In this document: positions 9,927 to 19,142 of the stretch, in pieces
Numbering within the stretch: position 1 is the first letter of the stretch
Layout of the letters: the number at the start of each line of letters is the position of its first letter
Assembly (NCBI RefSeq): GCF_018599185.1
Contig: NZ_JAHFVL010000001.1
Coordinates: 2,253,861-2,317,860 of the forward strand
Origin: Rhodanobacter sp. LX-99
GTDB lineage: Bacteria; Pseudomonadota; Gammaproteobacteria; Xanthomonadales; Rhodanobacteraceae
Reading direction: 5' to 3'
DNA length: 64,000 nt
Translations under genes and position numbers: made by a program
Notes under the pieces: model-generated
The model's database searches: none
What the model was told of the DNA's origin: nothing
What the model saw: the letters and a program-made list of their open reading frames with translations, nothing else

Positions 9927-10913
9927 TCAGTCCAGCGCCTGTTGTGCCTGCCGTCGCTGGATCCGTGCGCGCAGTTCGGCGGCGATGTCGGCGGTCTCGC
10001 GCAGCGGGTTGGCCGAGGCCGGCGCCTGGCTGCCGAGATCCTGCAGCCGCCCGGCCGCGCGCAGCGCCTGATGGAAACGCGCGATCTTTGCCGGCAGCGG
10101 CGCGGTGACGAAGGTCTCGACTGGGCAGCCGGCGGCGCAGGCTTCGCTCAGCATATTCACCGAGTCGGGCGTGACCACCAGGCGATCGGCCCAGCCGAGC
10201 ACGCCGGGATAGGGATTGCGGCCGTCGTCGGGGCCGGCCCAGACCAGGCCGGGCACGTCGTGCAGCGTCTTGCGGAAGACCTCGATCAGTGCCGCCGAGG
10301 TGCGTCGCGAACCCAGCACCAGCAGGCTGCCGCCTTCGCGGCGCTGGCGTTCGAGCAGGCGTGCGGCCAGCTGGCGCGCATAGTCCGCGTCCAGCGCGAT
10401 GCCCTGGCGCGGGCCGCCGAGCAGCACGCCCACGCGCGGCTGCGGCAATTCGGCGAAGCTGGGGCAGGCGTCGCGGCCGTCGGCCAGCCACTCGTCGTCG
10501 ACCGAGTTCAGCGAGCCGAGCGGGCGCATCACGTTCGGACCGTCGAGCCGGTCGTGGCGGGGCGCGATCACCGTGTCCCAGTGCGCGGGATCGATGCGCG
10601 GGTCCAGGATCTGCACGGTGTAGCACTGCTTGTCGGACAGCCGGCGCAGCATGCGGGTGAACAGCGCGGCGGCGCGTCCGCAGCCGATCGCCACGGCCGG
10701 CCACGGCGGCGCGAACAAGCGGCGCTGGCGGGCTGGCAGGGCGAGCCCGCCGCCCAGTTCCAGCCGTGGCGCCAGCCACGACCACGGTGCGCGCGGCTGC
10801 AGCACCAGGTGGCGCAGCGGCATTTGCAGGTGCTCGGCCAGCGCCAGCGCCTGGCGCTGGTTGCCGGCGGCGCTGTCGGTGACCACCCAGCACTCGCCGT
10901 GCAGCTTCAGCAT
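9927..10913 (-). CDS. Mitochondrial fission ELM1 family protein (DUF1022)
   Basis: 328 residues. The sequence begins MLKLHGECWVVTDSAAGNQRQALALAEHL and includes VGVLLGGPRQGIALD, GGSLLVLGSRRTSAALIEVF and DRLVVTPDSVNMLSEACAAG, a GT-B-like sugar-nucleotide-transferase layout with a C-terminal donor-site-like loop. Bacterial members of this family are common in Proteobacteria with LPS genes, but their reaction is not established. It is soluble with no signal peptide. It converges with glnE and diverges from the RutE-like gene. A few upstream in-frame starts exist; ATG 10913 keeps the family N-terminus. Confidence 0.8.
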   Translation of the reverse strand: MLKLHGECWVVTDSAAGNQRQALALAEHLQMPLRHLVLQPRAPWSWLAPRLELGGGLALPARQRRLFAPPWPAVAIGCGRAAALFTRMLRRLSDKQCYTVQILDPRIDPAHWDTVIAPRHDRLDGPNVMRPLGSLNSVDDEWLADGRDACPSFAELPQPRVGVLLGGPRQGIALDADYARQLAARLLERQRREGGSLLVLGSRRTSAALIEVFRKTLHDVPGLVWAGPDDGRNPYPGVLGWADRLVVTPDSVNMLSEACAAGCPVETFVTAPLPAKIARFHQALRAAGRLQDLGSQAPASANPLRETADIAAELRARIQRRQAQQALD

Positions 10914-11047
10914 GGGCGCAGGCACCGCGGCATTGTTTCTCGAATGAACACGGTATGTTCCCTTAATGGGTGGACTGTTCGCGTGCGAGCGCCTATACAC
11001 TTGCAGGATGGCGTCATTGCCGACGCGTCTTTCCACGGAGGATACCG

Positions 11048-11641
11048 ATGAGCGAGTTGCTTTCCGAGGCCAGTCTGGATCAGTTGTTCCGCAGCGCCCG
11101 CACGTTCAATGCGTGGCTGCCGAAAGAAGTGAGCGACGAGCAGTTGCACCAGCTCTACGACCTGGCCAAGTTCGGGCCGACCAGCGCGAACTGCTCCCCG
11201 ATGCGGGTGGTGTTCGTGAAGTCGAAGGCGGCGAAGGCGAAGCTGGAACCGTTCCTGTCCGACGGCAACCGCGCCAAGACCATGGAAGCGCCGGTCACCG
11301 CGATCGTCGCCACCGACCACGAGTTCTACGAGCAGTTGCCGCGGCTGTTCCCGCATACCGACGCGCGCAGCTGGTTCGTCGGCAACCAGCCGCTGATCGA
11401 CACCACCGCGTTCCGCAACGCCACCCTGCAGGGCGCCTACCTGCTGCTGGCGGCGCGGGCGGTCGGACTGGACTGCGGCCCGATGTCCGGCTTCGACAAT
11501 GCCGGCGTGGACGCGGCGTTCTTTGCAGGCACCGCGGTCAAGTCGAATTTCCTGATCAGCATCGGTTACGGCGACGCCAGCCGCAACCTGTTCGCGCGCA
11601 GCCCCCGCCTCGCGTTTGGCGAAGCCTGCACGATCGCCTGA
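11048..11641 (+). CDS. RutE-like malonic semialdehyde reductase / nitroreductase-fold protein
   Basis: 197 residues, nearly identical in length to E. coli RutE (196). The [19 protein letters not shown] start, [21 protein letters not shown] (FMN/NADPH site) and [20 protein letters not shown] stretches are typical of the RutE/HadB group of FMN-dependent oxidoreductases, which reduce malonic semialdehyde to 3-hydroxypropionate in pyrimidine breakdown. No other rut gene is nearby, so the physiological substrate here is uncertain. GGAGG at 11038-11042 supports ATG 11048. Unrelated genes flank it on both sides. Confidence 0.85.
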   Translation: MSELLSEASLDQLFRSARTFNAWLPKEVSDEQLHQLYDLAKFGPTSANCSPMRVVFVKSKAAKAKLEPFLSDGNRAKTMEAPVTAIVATDHEFYEQLPRLFPHTDARSWFVGNQPLIDTTAFRNATLQGAYLLLAARAVGLDCGPMSGFDNAGVDAAFFAGTAVKSNFLISIGYGDASRNLFARSPRLAFGEACTIA

Positions 11642-11693
11642 AGTCCACCTCCCGTCCCCACTTTTCCGCCCCACTTTTTCCAGGAGCCTTTCC

Positions 11694-12287
11694 ATGCGTG
11701 CATTGAAGTATCTCGCTTTCGCCGGCTTGCTCGGCGCCGCCGTCTCGGCCCAGGCCGCCCCGGTCACCTACAAGCTCGACCCCGGCCACACGATGGTGTT
11801 GTTCAGCTGGAACCACTTCGGCTACTCCAATCCCACCGCCGACCTCGGCCTGGGCGAAGGCACCCTGGTGTTCGACGAGCAGCATCCGGCCAATTCCAGC
11901 GTGGAAGTGACCTTGCCGCTGGCCCGCCTCGACACGCACGTGCCGGCGCTGGACGAGCATCTGAAGAAGCCCGACTTCCTCGATGCCGACCAGTACCCGG
12001 TGGTGACCTTCAAGAGCACCGAAGTGCAGCCGCTGGGCGGCAACAAGTTCAAGGTCACCGGCAACCTCACCGTGCATGGCGTGACCAGGCCGGTGGTGCT
12101 GGACGCCACGCTGAACAAGGTCGGCCCGCATCCGATGACCAAGGCGCCGTCGATCGGCTTCGACGCCACCGCCAGCATCAAGCGTTCGGATTTCGGCGTC
12201 GGCGCCTACGTGCCGAACGTCAGCGACGAGCTCAGCATCCGCATCACCACCGAGGCTTCGGTGCCGAAGAAAATCGCGGCCAAGTAA
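11694..12287 (+). CDS. YceI-family periplasmic lipid-binding protein
   Basis: 197 residues with a signal peptide (MRALKYLAFAGLLGAAVSAQA, cleaved before APVTYKLDPGHT). The mature part is a full YceI lipocalin-like barrel: LDPGHTMVLFSWNHFGYSN, VEVTLPLARLDTHVPALDEH, KKPDFLDADQYPVVTFKSTEV, GNLTVHGVTRPVVL and FDATASIKRSDFGV. These proteins bind isoprenoid lipids in the periplasm and are often induced by base or stress. CAGGAG lies 7-8 bases before the ATG. It sits 52 bp downstream of the RutE-like gene on the same strand and ends at a strong bidirectional terminator. Confidence 0.93.
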   Translation: MRALKYLAFAGLLGAAVSAQAAPVTYKLDPGHTMVLFSWNHFGYSNPTADLGLGEGTLVFDEQHPANSSVEVTLPLARLDTHVPALDEHLKKPDFLDADQYPVVTFKSTEVQPLGGNKFKVTGNLTVHGVTRPVVLDATLNKVGPHPMTKAPSIGFDATASIKRSDFGVGAYVPNVSDELSIRITTEASVPKKIAAK

Positions 12288-12296
12288 ATTTCCGTG

Positions 12297-12342
12297 ACCC
12301 ACAAAAAAACCGCGCCATCATCGGCGCGGTTTTTTTGTGGGT
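12297..12342. terminator. Bidirectional intrinsic terminator between yceI and the Yip1-family gene
   Basis: A 20-bp perfect stem: ACCCACAAAAAAACCGCGCC (12297-12316), loop ATCATC, and its complement at 12323-12342. Seven T's lie at the end of the GC core on either strand, so it can serve both convergent genes. Confidence 0.93.
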
Positions 12343-12354
12343 TGACGAATCGGA

Positions 12355-13620
12355 TCAATTCGCCTTCACGCCTGCGTCCTTCAGCGATTCCAGCTTGCCG
12401 AGGTCGATGCTGGCGACCGCCTGCTTCAGCTGGTCGATGCTGTCCACGTTGCCGTTCGCCTTCACCGTGAAACGCTTGCCGACCACCACGCTGTATTCGC
12501 CGTACTTCGACTGCGTGTCCCATGCCTCGTGGACCAGGTTGCCGTCGGCGCTGTAGGTCTTCTCGTAGCCATGGTCGGTCTGCTTTTCTTCCTCCGGCGC
12601 CATCGCGGCGGCCAGCGACATGAAGCCCTTGGCGCCGCCGGTGTCGGAGACTTCCAGCGTGACGTGCTGGCCGTTGTCGGCGGCGTAGTTGGCGGTGGCC
12701 TGGGATATCTGCATGCCCATCGCACTGTTGCGTTCGGCCGACAGGCTGCTGCGCTTGAGGCCGCCCAGGCTGTCGGGCAGGAACGCCTTGATCTGGTCCG
12801 GCGCCAGCGCCTCGACGCTGCCGTTGCTGCCGGCCATGGCGCCCATCATCTTGCCCATCGCGGCGGACTGCGCCTGGCCGTCGCCGGGTTTCTGCGCGGC
12901 GTCCAGTTCCTTGCTGGCCTGCTCGGCGCGCTGGCCCATCGCGGCCAGCTTGCCGAGCGCGCTGTCGCTGTCGATGGTGACGCTCTCGCCGTTGCTGCCG
13001 GTGACGTGCATGCCGCCCATCGCCGCACCCGTCATCGCGGCGGTGCCGACTACGCCGACGACGATCGCGCCGACGATCCAGCTCAGCACGATCGCGATGA
13101 TCACGCTGACCGCGGTGTAGCCGCCGGCTTTCTCCGGCGGACACTTCATGGTGTGCGGCAGGCCCAGGTACAGCAGGTAGATGCTGTAGATGCCGCCGGC
13201 GATCGCGATCAGCCAGCCCAGCCACGGCACGATCACCGCGATGCCGGCGACCCAGCTGGCGGTCCAGGCGTAGGCCACGGTCTTCAGCGCCTGCACCATG
13301 TCTTTCTGGCCGCCGAAGGTGGGTGCCAGCGCGTTGATGATCAGCGCCACCACGTAGACGATCACCAGTGCCAGCACGTAGTGCAGCACCATGCCCACGA
13401 TGCCCATGCCGATCGGCGTGCGCACGGTGATGCCGAACGCGCTGCTGCCGATCAGGCTGCCCTTGATGAAGCCGGCGACGATCGGCAGGGCGGCGACGAT
13501 CGCGATGTAACCGGCGTACAGGCTTTGCACGGTGGCCGGTTCGGCGGCGGCCGCGGGCCATTCGGTCCTGGGTGTGGTCAGGATGGCCTTGATGCGTTCA
13601 ATGATCTTTCCGAAATCCAT
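12355..13620 (-). CDS. Yip1-family inner-membrane protein with a large soluble C-terminal domain
   Basis: 421 residues. The N-terminal half (about 1-205) is a Yip1-type membrane domain with five hydrophobic segments (LYAGYIAIVAALPIVAGFI; GIVGMVLHYVLALVIVYVVA; VAGIAVIVPWLGWLIAIAGG; TAVSVIIAIVLSWIVGAIVV), plus the MKCPPEKAGGYTA loop. The C-terminal half is soluble and rich in Ala, Gly, Met and Asp, including DQIKAFLPDSLGGLKRSS, and is not a domain I recognise. In bacteria the family's function is unknown. It converges with yceI. Upstream is a 204-bp gap before the divergent zinc-finger gene. Confidence 0.85.
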   Translation of the reverse strand: MDFGKIIERIKAILTTPRTEWPAAAAEPATVQSLYAGYIAIVAALPIVAGFIKGSLIGSSAFGITVRTPIGMGIVGMVLHYVLALVIVYVVALIINALAPTFGGQKDMVQALKTVAYAWTASWVAGIAVIVPWLGWLIAIAGGIYSIYLLYLGLPHTMKCPPEKAGGYTAVSVIIAIVLSWIVGAIVVGVVGTAAMTGAAMGGMHVTGSNGESVTIDSDSALGKLAAMGQRAEQASKELDAAQKPGDGQAQSAAMGKMMGAMAGSNGSVEALAPDQIKAFLPDSLGGLKRSSLSAERNSAMGMQISQATANYAADNGQHVTLEVSDTGGAKGFMSLAAAMAPEEEKQTDHGYEKTYSADGNLVHEAWDTQSKYGEYSVVVGKRFTVKANGNVDSIDQLKQAVASIDLGKLESLKDAGVKAN

Positions 13621-13824
13621 GGTCAGCTCCTAAGCCCGTTGCAGTTGGCCCGGCGCAGGGCACCGGGTCGAGGATGGTGTGCTCACTTCATGACAGCCGC
13701 CGCAGCTGTGGGACAGCTGGTCGCCGCGGCGGTGGTTTTTCCTGGAGTTCCCCTGCGCTGTCCCCCGACAGAAGGCTGCAGCCTGCTACCATTTGCGGCC
13801 TGATGTCCAGTCTGGAGTCCACTG

Positions 13825-14034
13825 ATGTCACCCCCCCTTTCCGCGACGGCGTCATTGATGCCGGCAAATGCCGAAAATCGTTACGAAGTGACGCGCGCCG
13901 ACCTGCCGCTGTCCTGCCCGATGCCCGGCATGGCGCTGTGGAATTCGCACCCGAAGGTGTACCTGCCGATCGTCGACGACGGCGGCGAATCAACCTGCGC
14001 CTACTGTGGCGCGCATTACGTCCTGCGCGACTGA
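13825..14034 (+). CDS. Small zinc-finger (CHCC) protein
   Basis: 69 residues. The C-terminus contains CPMPGMALWNSHPKVYLPI and CAYCGAHYVL, the C-x-H-C-x2-C pattern of the zf-CHCC family, related to the NDUFS6 subunit of complex I. The function of the free-standing bacterial version is unknown, but it often sits beside LPS core genes in Xanthomonads, as here. ATG 13825 follows TGGAG at 13813-13817; an in-frame ATG at 13858 has no ribosome-binding site. It is followed after 54 bp by a glycosyltransferase gene on the same strand. Confidence 0.85.
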   Translation: MSPPLSATASLMPANAENRYEVTRADLPLSCPMPGMALWNSHPKVYLPIVDDGGESTCAYCGAHYVLRD

Positions 14035-14088
14035 TCGTCCGGGTTTCCCCGAACAGCTGGCGGCACTATTTTTGCATGTCTCCAGAGA

Positions 14089-15240
14089 ATGAAAGCCTCC
14101 AGCCCCGAGCTCATGTCCAGCATTGCCGTGCCCGTCAAGCTGCTGACCGTGGTCCAACTGATCCCCGCGCTGCATTCCGGCGGTGCGGAGCGCTCGGCGC
14201 TGGAGATCGCACGGGCGCTGGTGCAGGCCGGGCACCGCTCGGTGGTGATTTCGGCCGGCGGGCGGCTGGCCGAACAGCTGCAGGCCGAGGGCAGCGAGCA
14301 CATCACGCTGGACCTGGGCCGCAAGTCGCTGGTCACGCTGACCCGGCTTGGCGCGCTGCGCCGGGCGCTGCGTGAGCTGAAGCCCGATATCGTGCATGCC
14401 CGTTCACGGCTGCCGGCCTGGATGGGCTGGTGGGCGCTGAAGGGGATGACGCCGCGGCCGCATTTCGTCACCACCGTGCACGGGCTCAACTCGCCGGGCC
14501 GCTACAGCGCGATCCTGCTGCGCGGCGAGCGCGTGGTGGCGGTCTCGCAGACCCTGCGCGACTACGTGCTGAGCCACTACCGCTGGCTGGAGCCGGGCAA
14601 GGTGCGGGTGATTCCTCGCGGCATCGATCCGGTCGCATTTCCCTATGGGCACCGGCCGGACGACGCGTGGCAGAAGGCGTTCTTCGCCGAATTCCCGGCG
14701 CTGGCCGGCGCGCCGCTGCTGACCCTGCCCGGGCGCGGCACGCGGCTGAAGGGACACCACGACGCGATCGAGCTGCTGGCCGACCTGAAGCGCCGCGGCA
14801 TCGAGGCGCGTCTGCTGCTGCTGGGCGTGATCGAACCCGGCCGCGAGGCCTACGTGGCCGAATTGCGGGAGCTGATCCGCGTGCGCGGGGTGACCTCGCA
14901 GGTGGTGCTGGCGCCGCCGCGCCACGACGTGCGCGACATCTACGCGATCTCGGCGCTGGTGCTGCAGCTGTCGAACAAGCCCGAGTCGTTCGGGCGCACG
15001 GTGATCGAGGCGCTGTCGCTGTGCCGGCCGGTGCTGGGTTACGCGCACGGCGGCGTCGGCGAGCTGCTGGCCGAGCTGTATCCGGCCGGCCGCGTGCCGC
15101 CGGGCGATCGCGAGCGGCTGGTCGAGCGGGCCGCCGAGCTGCTGCGGGTGGCGCCGCCGATCTCGCCGCTGCAGAGCTACCGCCTGGTCGACATGCAGCA
15201 GGCCACGCTGGCGCTGTACGACGAAGTGACCGCCGGCTGA
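14089..15240 (+). CDS. Family 4 (GT-B) glycosyltransferase, LPS core type
   Basis: 383 residues, cytoplasmic. The N-terminal Rossmann-like domain starts LTVVQLIPALHSGGAERSALE, with the GGAE motif that lines the acceptor side in GT4 enzymes. The C-terminal donor domain holds GRGTRLKGHHDAIELL and the E-x7-E-like NKPESFGRTVIEALSLCRPV, which contacts the nucleotide-sugar. It is probably an LPS core or related glycosyltransferase, judged by position just before an O-antigen ligase-like gene and a GT2. The sugar cannot be told from sequence. ATG 14089 has AGAGA just upstream; ATG 14113 is an alternative. Confidence 0.87.
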   Translation: MKASSPELMSSIAVPVKLLTVVQLIPALHSGGAERSALEIARALVQAGHRSVVISAGGRLAEQLQAEGSEHITLDLGRKSLVTLTRLGALRRALRELKPDIVHARSRLPAWMGWWALKGMTPRPHFVTTVHGLNSPGRYSAILLRGERVVAVSQTLRDYVLSHYRWLEPGKVRVIPRGIDPVAFPYGHRPDDAWQKAFFAEFPALAGAPLLTLPGRGTRLKGHHDAIELLADLKRRGIEARLLLLGVIEPGREAYVAELRELIRVRGVTSQVVLAPPRHDVRDIYAISALVLQLSNKPESFGRTVIEALSLCRPVLGYAHGGVGELLAELYPAGRVPPGDRERLVERAAELLRVAPPISPLQSYRLVDMQQATLALYDEVTAG

Positions 15241-15304
15241 GATCCCGCTTGGCGGGTGTGCGCACTCGCCTACAATGCGTGATCGTCTTCGCCACGGTCC
15301 GCGC

Positions 15305-16567
15305 ATGAATTCCTTCACCACCTCACTCAAGGCCGCGCTGCGTTCCCCGCTGCTGCCGTTCTGGCTGGTGGTCGCCCTGCTGCCGTTCGGGCGCAGTTCC
15401 GAACTGGGCACCGCGCTGTGCCTGCTCGGCGTGATCATGCTGTTCGCGCGCGAGCCGCAGGCGCTGCGCCAGCATGCCGGCGCGCGACTGCTGCTGTGGC
15501 TGCTGGCCGCCTATGTGGGCGCGGCGCTGCTCTCCGCCGTCGACGCGATCGCGCCGGGCAAGAGCTGGGGCACCGTGGCCGCGTTGCTGCGTTATGCGCC
15601 GCTGGGCCTGTACGCCTGTTTCGCGATCCGCCGCGAGCACAAGCTGCAGGCGCTGTACGTGGCCGTGGCCTGGGTGCTGGCGCTGTGGTGCGCCGACGCC
15701 TGGCTGCAGGCGTTGACCGGCTGGAGCCTGGGCGGGCACGCCGAAGCCGAGCGCGTCTCCGGCATCTTCGGTGCCGACAATCTCAAGCTGGGGCCGACCC
15801 TGGCGGTGCTGTCGCCGTTCGCATTGTGGGCGGCGCGGCGGCGCTGGGGCCTGCCGGGCCTGCTGCTGGCGTTCGCGCTGGTGCTGGGGCCGGTGCTGCT
15901 GGCCGGCTCGCGCGCGGCCTGGCTGTGCTACGCGCTGGTGGCGCTGGGCTTTGCCTGGCGCGAGGCGCGTTCGCCGCTGCGCTTCGCCGGTTTCTGCGCG
16001 GTCGCGGCGGTGCTGCTGGCGCTGGCCGGCGGCATCGCGTGGAAGACTTCCGCGCGCTTCCACGATCGCATCGAGCGCACCCTGTTCGCGTTGCACGGCA
16101 CCGACCAGTCCATCGACACCGCGCTCAGCGGCCGGCTCGAGATCTGGCGCACCGGCGTCAACATGTTCATGGCGCATCCGGTCAACGGCGTCGGCGTGCG
16201 CGGCTTCCGCTATGCGTATCCGCAGTACGCCGCGGCGAACGATCACTTCGTGGTGACCACGGAAGCCTGCGGCGTGGGCGAGGGCGCGTGCCATGCGCAC
16301 CAGCTGGTGCTGGAGGTGCTCGCCGAGACCGGCACGCTCGGCCTGCTGCTGTGGCTGGCCGCGGTGATACTGGCGTGGCGCGCATGGCGCCGGGTCGGTA
16401 CCGCGGCGCGGGCGCGGGCGTTCCCGGCCACGCTGGCGCTGGGGGTGATGCTGTTTCCGCTGAATACCCATCTGGCGTTCTATTCGGCGTGGTGGGGGCT
16501 GCTGTTCGCCTGGCTGCTGGGCCTGTGGTGTGCGGGGTTGTACGTGGAGACGCACGATGGAACGTGA
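15305..16567 (+). CDS. O-antigen ligase-like (Wzy_C family) membrane protein
   Basis: 420 residues, mostly membrane-spanning with about 10-12 hydrophobic segments. The signature is the C-terminal part of the Wzy_C domain: a periplasmic loop with SGRLEIWRTGVNMFMAHPVN, GVGVRGFRYAYPQYAAAND and CHAHQLVLEVLAETGTLGLL. Such proteins join O-antigen to the lipid A core (WaaL) or polymerise polysaccharide; the two are hard to tell apart by sequence. Its setting among core glycosyltransferases favours ligase. ATG 15305 is chosen over 15275 by the family N-terminus. Its last bases overlap the start of the next gene by 11 bp, implying translational coupling. Confidence 0.82.
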   Translation: MNSFTTSLKAALRSPLLPFWLVVALLPFGRSSELGTALCLLGVIMLFAREPQALRQHAGARLLLWLLAAYVGAALLSAVDAIAPGKSWGTVAALLRYAPLGLYACFAIRREHKLQALYVAVAWVLALWCADAWLQALTGWSLGGHAEAERVSGIFGADNLKLGPTLAVLSPFALWAARRRWGLPGLLLAFALVLGPVLLAGSRAAWLCYALVALGFAWREARSPLRFAGFCAVAAVLLALAGGIAWKTSARFHDRIERTLFALHGTDQSIDTALSGRLEIWRTGVNMFMAHPVNGVGVRGFRYAYPQYAAANDHFVVTTEACGVGEGACHAHQLVLEVLAETGTLGLLLWLAAVILAWRAWRRVGTAARARAFPATLALGVMLFPLNTHLAFYSAWWGLLFAWLLGLWCAGLYVETHDGT

Positions 16568-17309
16568 GTTGCTGTCGGTGGTGGTGACCACGTTCGACAG
16601 CGCCGGCACGCTCGACGCCTGCCTGCGCGGGGTGAGCTGGGCCGACGAGATCGTGGTGCTGGACTCGGGTTCGACCGACGCCACCACGGCGATCGCCGCG
16701 CACTACGGCGCGCGCATCCACACGCAACCGTTCGCCGGCTACAGCGCGCAGAAGCAGGCGGCGATCGACCTGGCCAGCCATCGCTGGGTACTGCTGCTGG
16801 ATTCCGACGAATCGCTGGACGCGGACGCCGCCGCGCGCCTGCAGCAGGCGCTGTTGGCGCCGGCCCACGCGGGCTACCAGCTGTGGCGGCGCGAGTGGCA
16901 GTTCTGGCGCTGGCAGTCGCGGCGCGGCCGGCTCAATCACTACGTGCGCCTGTTCGACCGGCGACGCGCGCGCATGAGCGCCCACGAGGTGCACGAGGAA
17001 GTGCAGGTGGATGGCCCGGTGGGCGTGCTCGACGTGGTCATCGATCATTACGGCGAACCCGACATCGCCGGGCGCGTGGCCAAGGCGAACCGCTACTCCA
17101 GCCTGCAACTGGCCGACCTGGCCAAGCGCAGGGTCGGCTGGCTGCGGCTGCGCATGGTGGCGTATCCGGCCGTGGCGTTCCTGCGCTACTACGTGCTGCG
17201 CGGACACTGGCGCTCCGGCTGGGCCGGCTTCATCGCGGCGCGCATCCACGCGTTCTATGCGTTCCTGAAATACGCCAAGCTGTACGAGCGGCGGCGGCCG
17301 CGGGATTGA
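16557..17309 (+). CDS. Family 2 glycosyltransferase, LPS core (WaaE/LgtF-like)
   Basis: 250 residues. The GT-A fold is visible as LLSVVVTTFDSAGTLDACL, WADEIVVLDSGSTDATTAIA and the metal site WVLLLDSDESLDADAAARL (DxD). The later FDRRRARMSAHEVHEEVQVDG and the C-terminal RYYVLRGHWRSGWAGFIAAR amphipathic helices are typical of LPS beta-1,4-glucosyltransferases of the WaaE/KdtX group. It acts on the inner face of the membrane. GGAG lies at 16546-16549. It is coupled to the ligase-like gene and converges, 13 bp later, on a second GT4 gene. Confidence 0.88.
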   Translation: MERELLSVVVTTFDSAGTLDACLRGVSWADEIVVLDSGSTDATTAIAAHYGARIHTQPFAGYSAQKQAAIDLASHRWVLLLDSDESLDADAAARLQQALLAPAHAGYQLWRREWQFWRWQSRRGRLNHYVRLFDRRRARMSAHEVHEEVQVDGPVGVLDVVIDHYGEPDIAGRVAKANRYSSLQLADLAKRRVGWLRLRMVAYPAVAFLRYYVLRGHWRSGWAGFIAARIHAFYAFLKYAKLYERRRPRD

Positions 17310-17322
17310 ACGGGCTCCAGGC

Positions 17323-18399
17323 TCAGTTGCCGGCCAGTATCTGCAGGAACTGGGCGGCGATCACCTGCATGCTGAAATGCTGCTGCACGTAGTCGTGTGC
17401 GGCTGTGCCCATGGACGCCAGCAGGGCCGGATCGCACAGCTTCAGGATCGCGTCGCGCCACGCCACCACGTCGCCCGGCGGCAGCAGCAGGCCGCTCACG
17501 CCCGCCTCGAGTGTCTCGGGAATTCCGCCGATGTCGCTGCCCAGCACGGGGACGCCGGCGGCCTGCGCCTCGACCGAGACCCGGCCGAACGTTTCCGTGG
17601 CGATCGACGGAAAGGCGAGCATGGAGAGTGCGCTGTAATAGGGTTGGACGTCGGGGATCCAGCCCAGGAAGTGGTGCCGGCTCGCGGTCGGATCCGACGC
17701 GGCGCGCTCGCGCAGCGTCGGTGCGTCCGGGCCGTCGCCGAGCCACAGGCAGTGCAGCCGCGGCTGTTCCGTCATGGCCGCGCTGGCGGCTTCGAACAGC
17801 GGGAAGATGCCTTTGCCGTTGTGCATGCGGCCGCTGTAGCCGAGCACGATCGCTTCTTCGTCCAGGCCAAGCGAGCGCCGGATCTCGCTGCGCCAGCACG
17901 GATCGGGCCGACACAGTTCCATGTTGACGGGATTGTAGAGCACCCGCACCAGAGGGCCCGGGACGCCTCGATCCAGATAGGCCTGGCGGGCATGCTTCGA
18001 GACGGCGAGGAAGCGTTGCGCGAGGCGCGGGATCAGGTAGGCGGAAAGGCGCTTCATCGGCGGCGTGCGATGCCGGAACAGCGCGACCGGAATGCGCAGC
18101 AGCCGTCCGATCAGGATCAGCGGCCAGTATTCCTTGCCGAAATTTCCCACCAGCCAATCCGGCTTCAGCTGCCGCGCTGCCTTGATGACGGCGACATAGC
18201 CGCGCAGGTCAAACACGTTGCAGAATTTCGCCCTGTACCGGCGCACACCGGAACGGGCCAGCCCTTGCCAGATCGGGCCATCAGGATGGACTGCCGCACC
18301 GACCTGATGCCCGGCTGCGGCCATGGCTTGCGCCAATGCGATGAAGTGGCTGGCAGCCCCGGTGTTTTCGGGGTTGGTGCCGACAAAGAGCAGCTTCAT
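17323..18399 (-). CDS. Family 4 glycosyltransferase
   Basis: 358 residues. It opens MKLLFVGTNPENTGAASHFIALAQAMAAAG and has the GT-B C-terminal half VLGYSGRMHNGKGIFPLFEA, LHCLWLGDGPDAPTL, HHFLGWIPDVQPYYSALSML, PSIATETFGRVSVEAQAAGV and PVLGSDIGGIPETL, the E-x7-E donor site. The sugar is unknown; the location suggests LPS or surface polysaccharide. Its ATG overlaps the stop of the upstream polysaccharide deacetylase by 4 bp, so the two are one transcription and translation unit. Confidence 0.87.
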   Translation of the reverse strand: MKLLFVGTNPENTGAASHFIALAQAMAAAGHQVGAAVHPDGPIWQGLARSGVRRYRAKFCNVFDLRGYVAVIKAARQLKPDWLVGNFGKEYWPLILIGRLLRIPVALFRHRTPPMKRLSAYLIPRLAQRFLAVSKHARQAYLDRGVPGPLVRVLYNPVNMELCRPDPCWRSEIRRSLGLDEEAIVLGYSGRMHNGKGIFPLFEAASAAMTEQPRLHCLWLGDGPDAPTLRERAASDPTASRHHFLGWIPDVQPYYSALSMLAFPSIATETFGRVSVEAQAAGVPVLGSDIGGIPETLEAGVSGLLLPPGDVVAWRDAILKLCDPALLASMGTAAHDYVQQHFSMQVIAAQFLQILAGN

Positions 18400-19142
18400 G
18401 CGCGGCGATCCTCGTAGCGCGACAGCACCCGCATGGCGAATTGCGGCAGCAGGTGGTGGCGCGCCACCTGCACCCGCGGCAGTTGCCACAGGTCCATGCC
18501 GGCGAAGGCCCGGCCACGCCGGGTCGTGGTCGCGGCGGCGAAGCCGGCTTCGCGCACCACGCCGGCCACGCGCTCGTCGGCGTCGCCATACGGGTAACAG
18601 AACTGCGTGACCGATACGCCGAGGCGATCCTCCAGCGTCGCCTTGCTGCCGTGGATCTCGTCGTGCAGTTGCGCGTCATCGCATTGCGTCAGGCGTGGGT
18701 GGCTGCGGCTGTGCGCGCCGATTTCCATGCCGCCACGGTGCCAATCGCGCAGCTGCTCCGCCGACATCAGCGGCTTGCGCACGCCCAGCCGTTCGGCGTC
18801 CCACTGGTTGTATCGCCCGATGCTGCCGCTGACCACGTAGCAGGTGGCGCTGAAGCCGTGCCGCTGCAGGATGGGCAGGGCCGAGTCCAGGTTGTCCACG
18901 TAGCCGTCGTCCAGCGTGATGACGGCGATGCGGCCGCTGCGTTCGCCGCGCAGGTACGGCATCGCGGCCGACATGGACAACCCGGTGTAGCCGAGTCGGC
19001 GCAGCAGCCACATCTGCCGCGCGAATGCCGCCGGGCTCACGAACAAGCTGCGGTACACGTGCAGGTCGCGCGGTGCGCGCGCGATGTTGTGGTACATGAG
19101 GATGGGCAGGGCGGGTGTTCCCCGCGAAGCGGCGTCGCTCAC
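18396..19142 (-). CDS. Polysaccharide deacetylase (NodB-homology, CE4)
   Basis: 248 residues. The NodB motifs are intact: ITLDDGYVDNLDSALPIL (catalytic Asp pair), then GGMEIGAHSRSHPRLTQCD (metal-binding His pair) and TQFCYPYGDADERVAGVV. There is no clear signal peptide, so it may act in the cytoplasm on an activated sugar or lipid intermediate. I chose GTG 19142, with AGGAG 8 bases upstream; longer in-frame starts give a low-complexity Arg/Pro-rich leader that looks non-coding. It is coupled by a 4-bp overlap to the GT4 gene downstream, suggesting sequential steps on one glycan. Confidence 0.85.
   Translation of the reverse strand: MSDAASRGTPALPILMYHNIARAPRDLHVYRSLFVSPAAFARQMWLLRRLGYTGLSMSAAMPYLRGERSGRIAVITLDDGYVDNLDSALPILQRHGFSATCYVVSGSIGRYNQWDAERLGVRKPLMSAEQLRDWHRGGMEIGAHSRSHPRLTQCDDAQLHDEIHGSKATLEDRLGVSVTQFCYPYGDADERVAGVVREAGFAAATTTRRGRAFAGMDLWQLPRVQVARHHLLPQFAMRVLSRYEDRRA

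Noticed and set aside
7131..11051. 1306-codon plus-strand frame across glnE and the ELM1-family gene
   Set aside because: Arg/Ala/Gly/Pro-rich throughout, a typical GC-rich out-of-frame shadow. It overlaps two well-supported genes in other frames.
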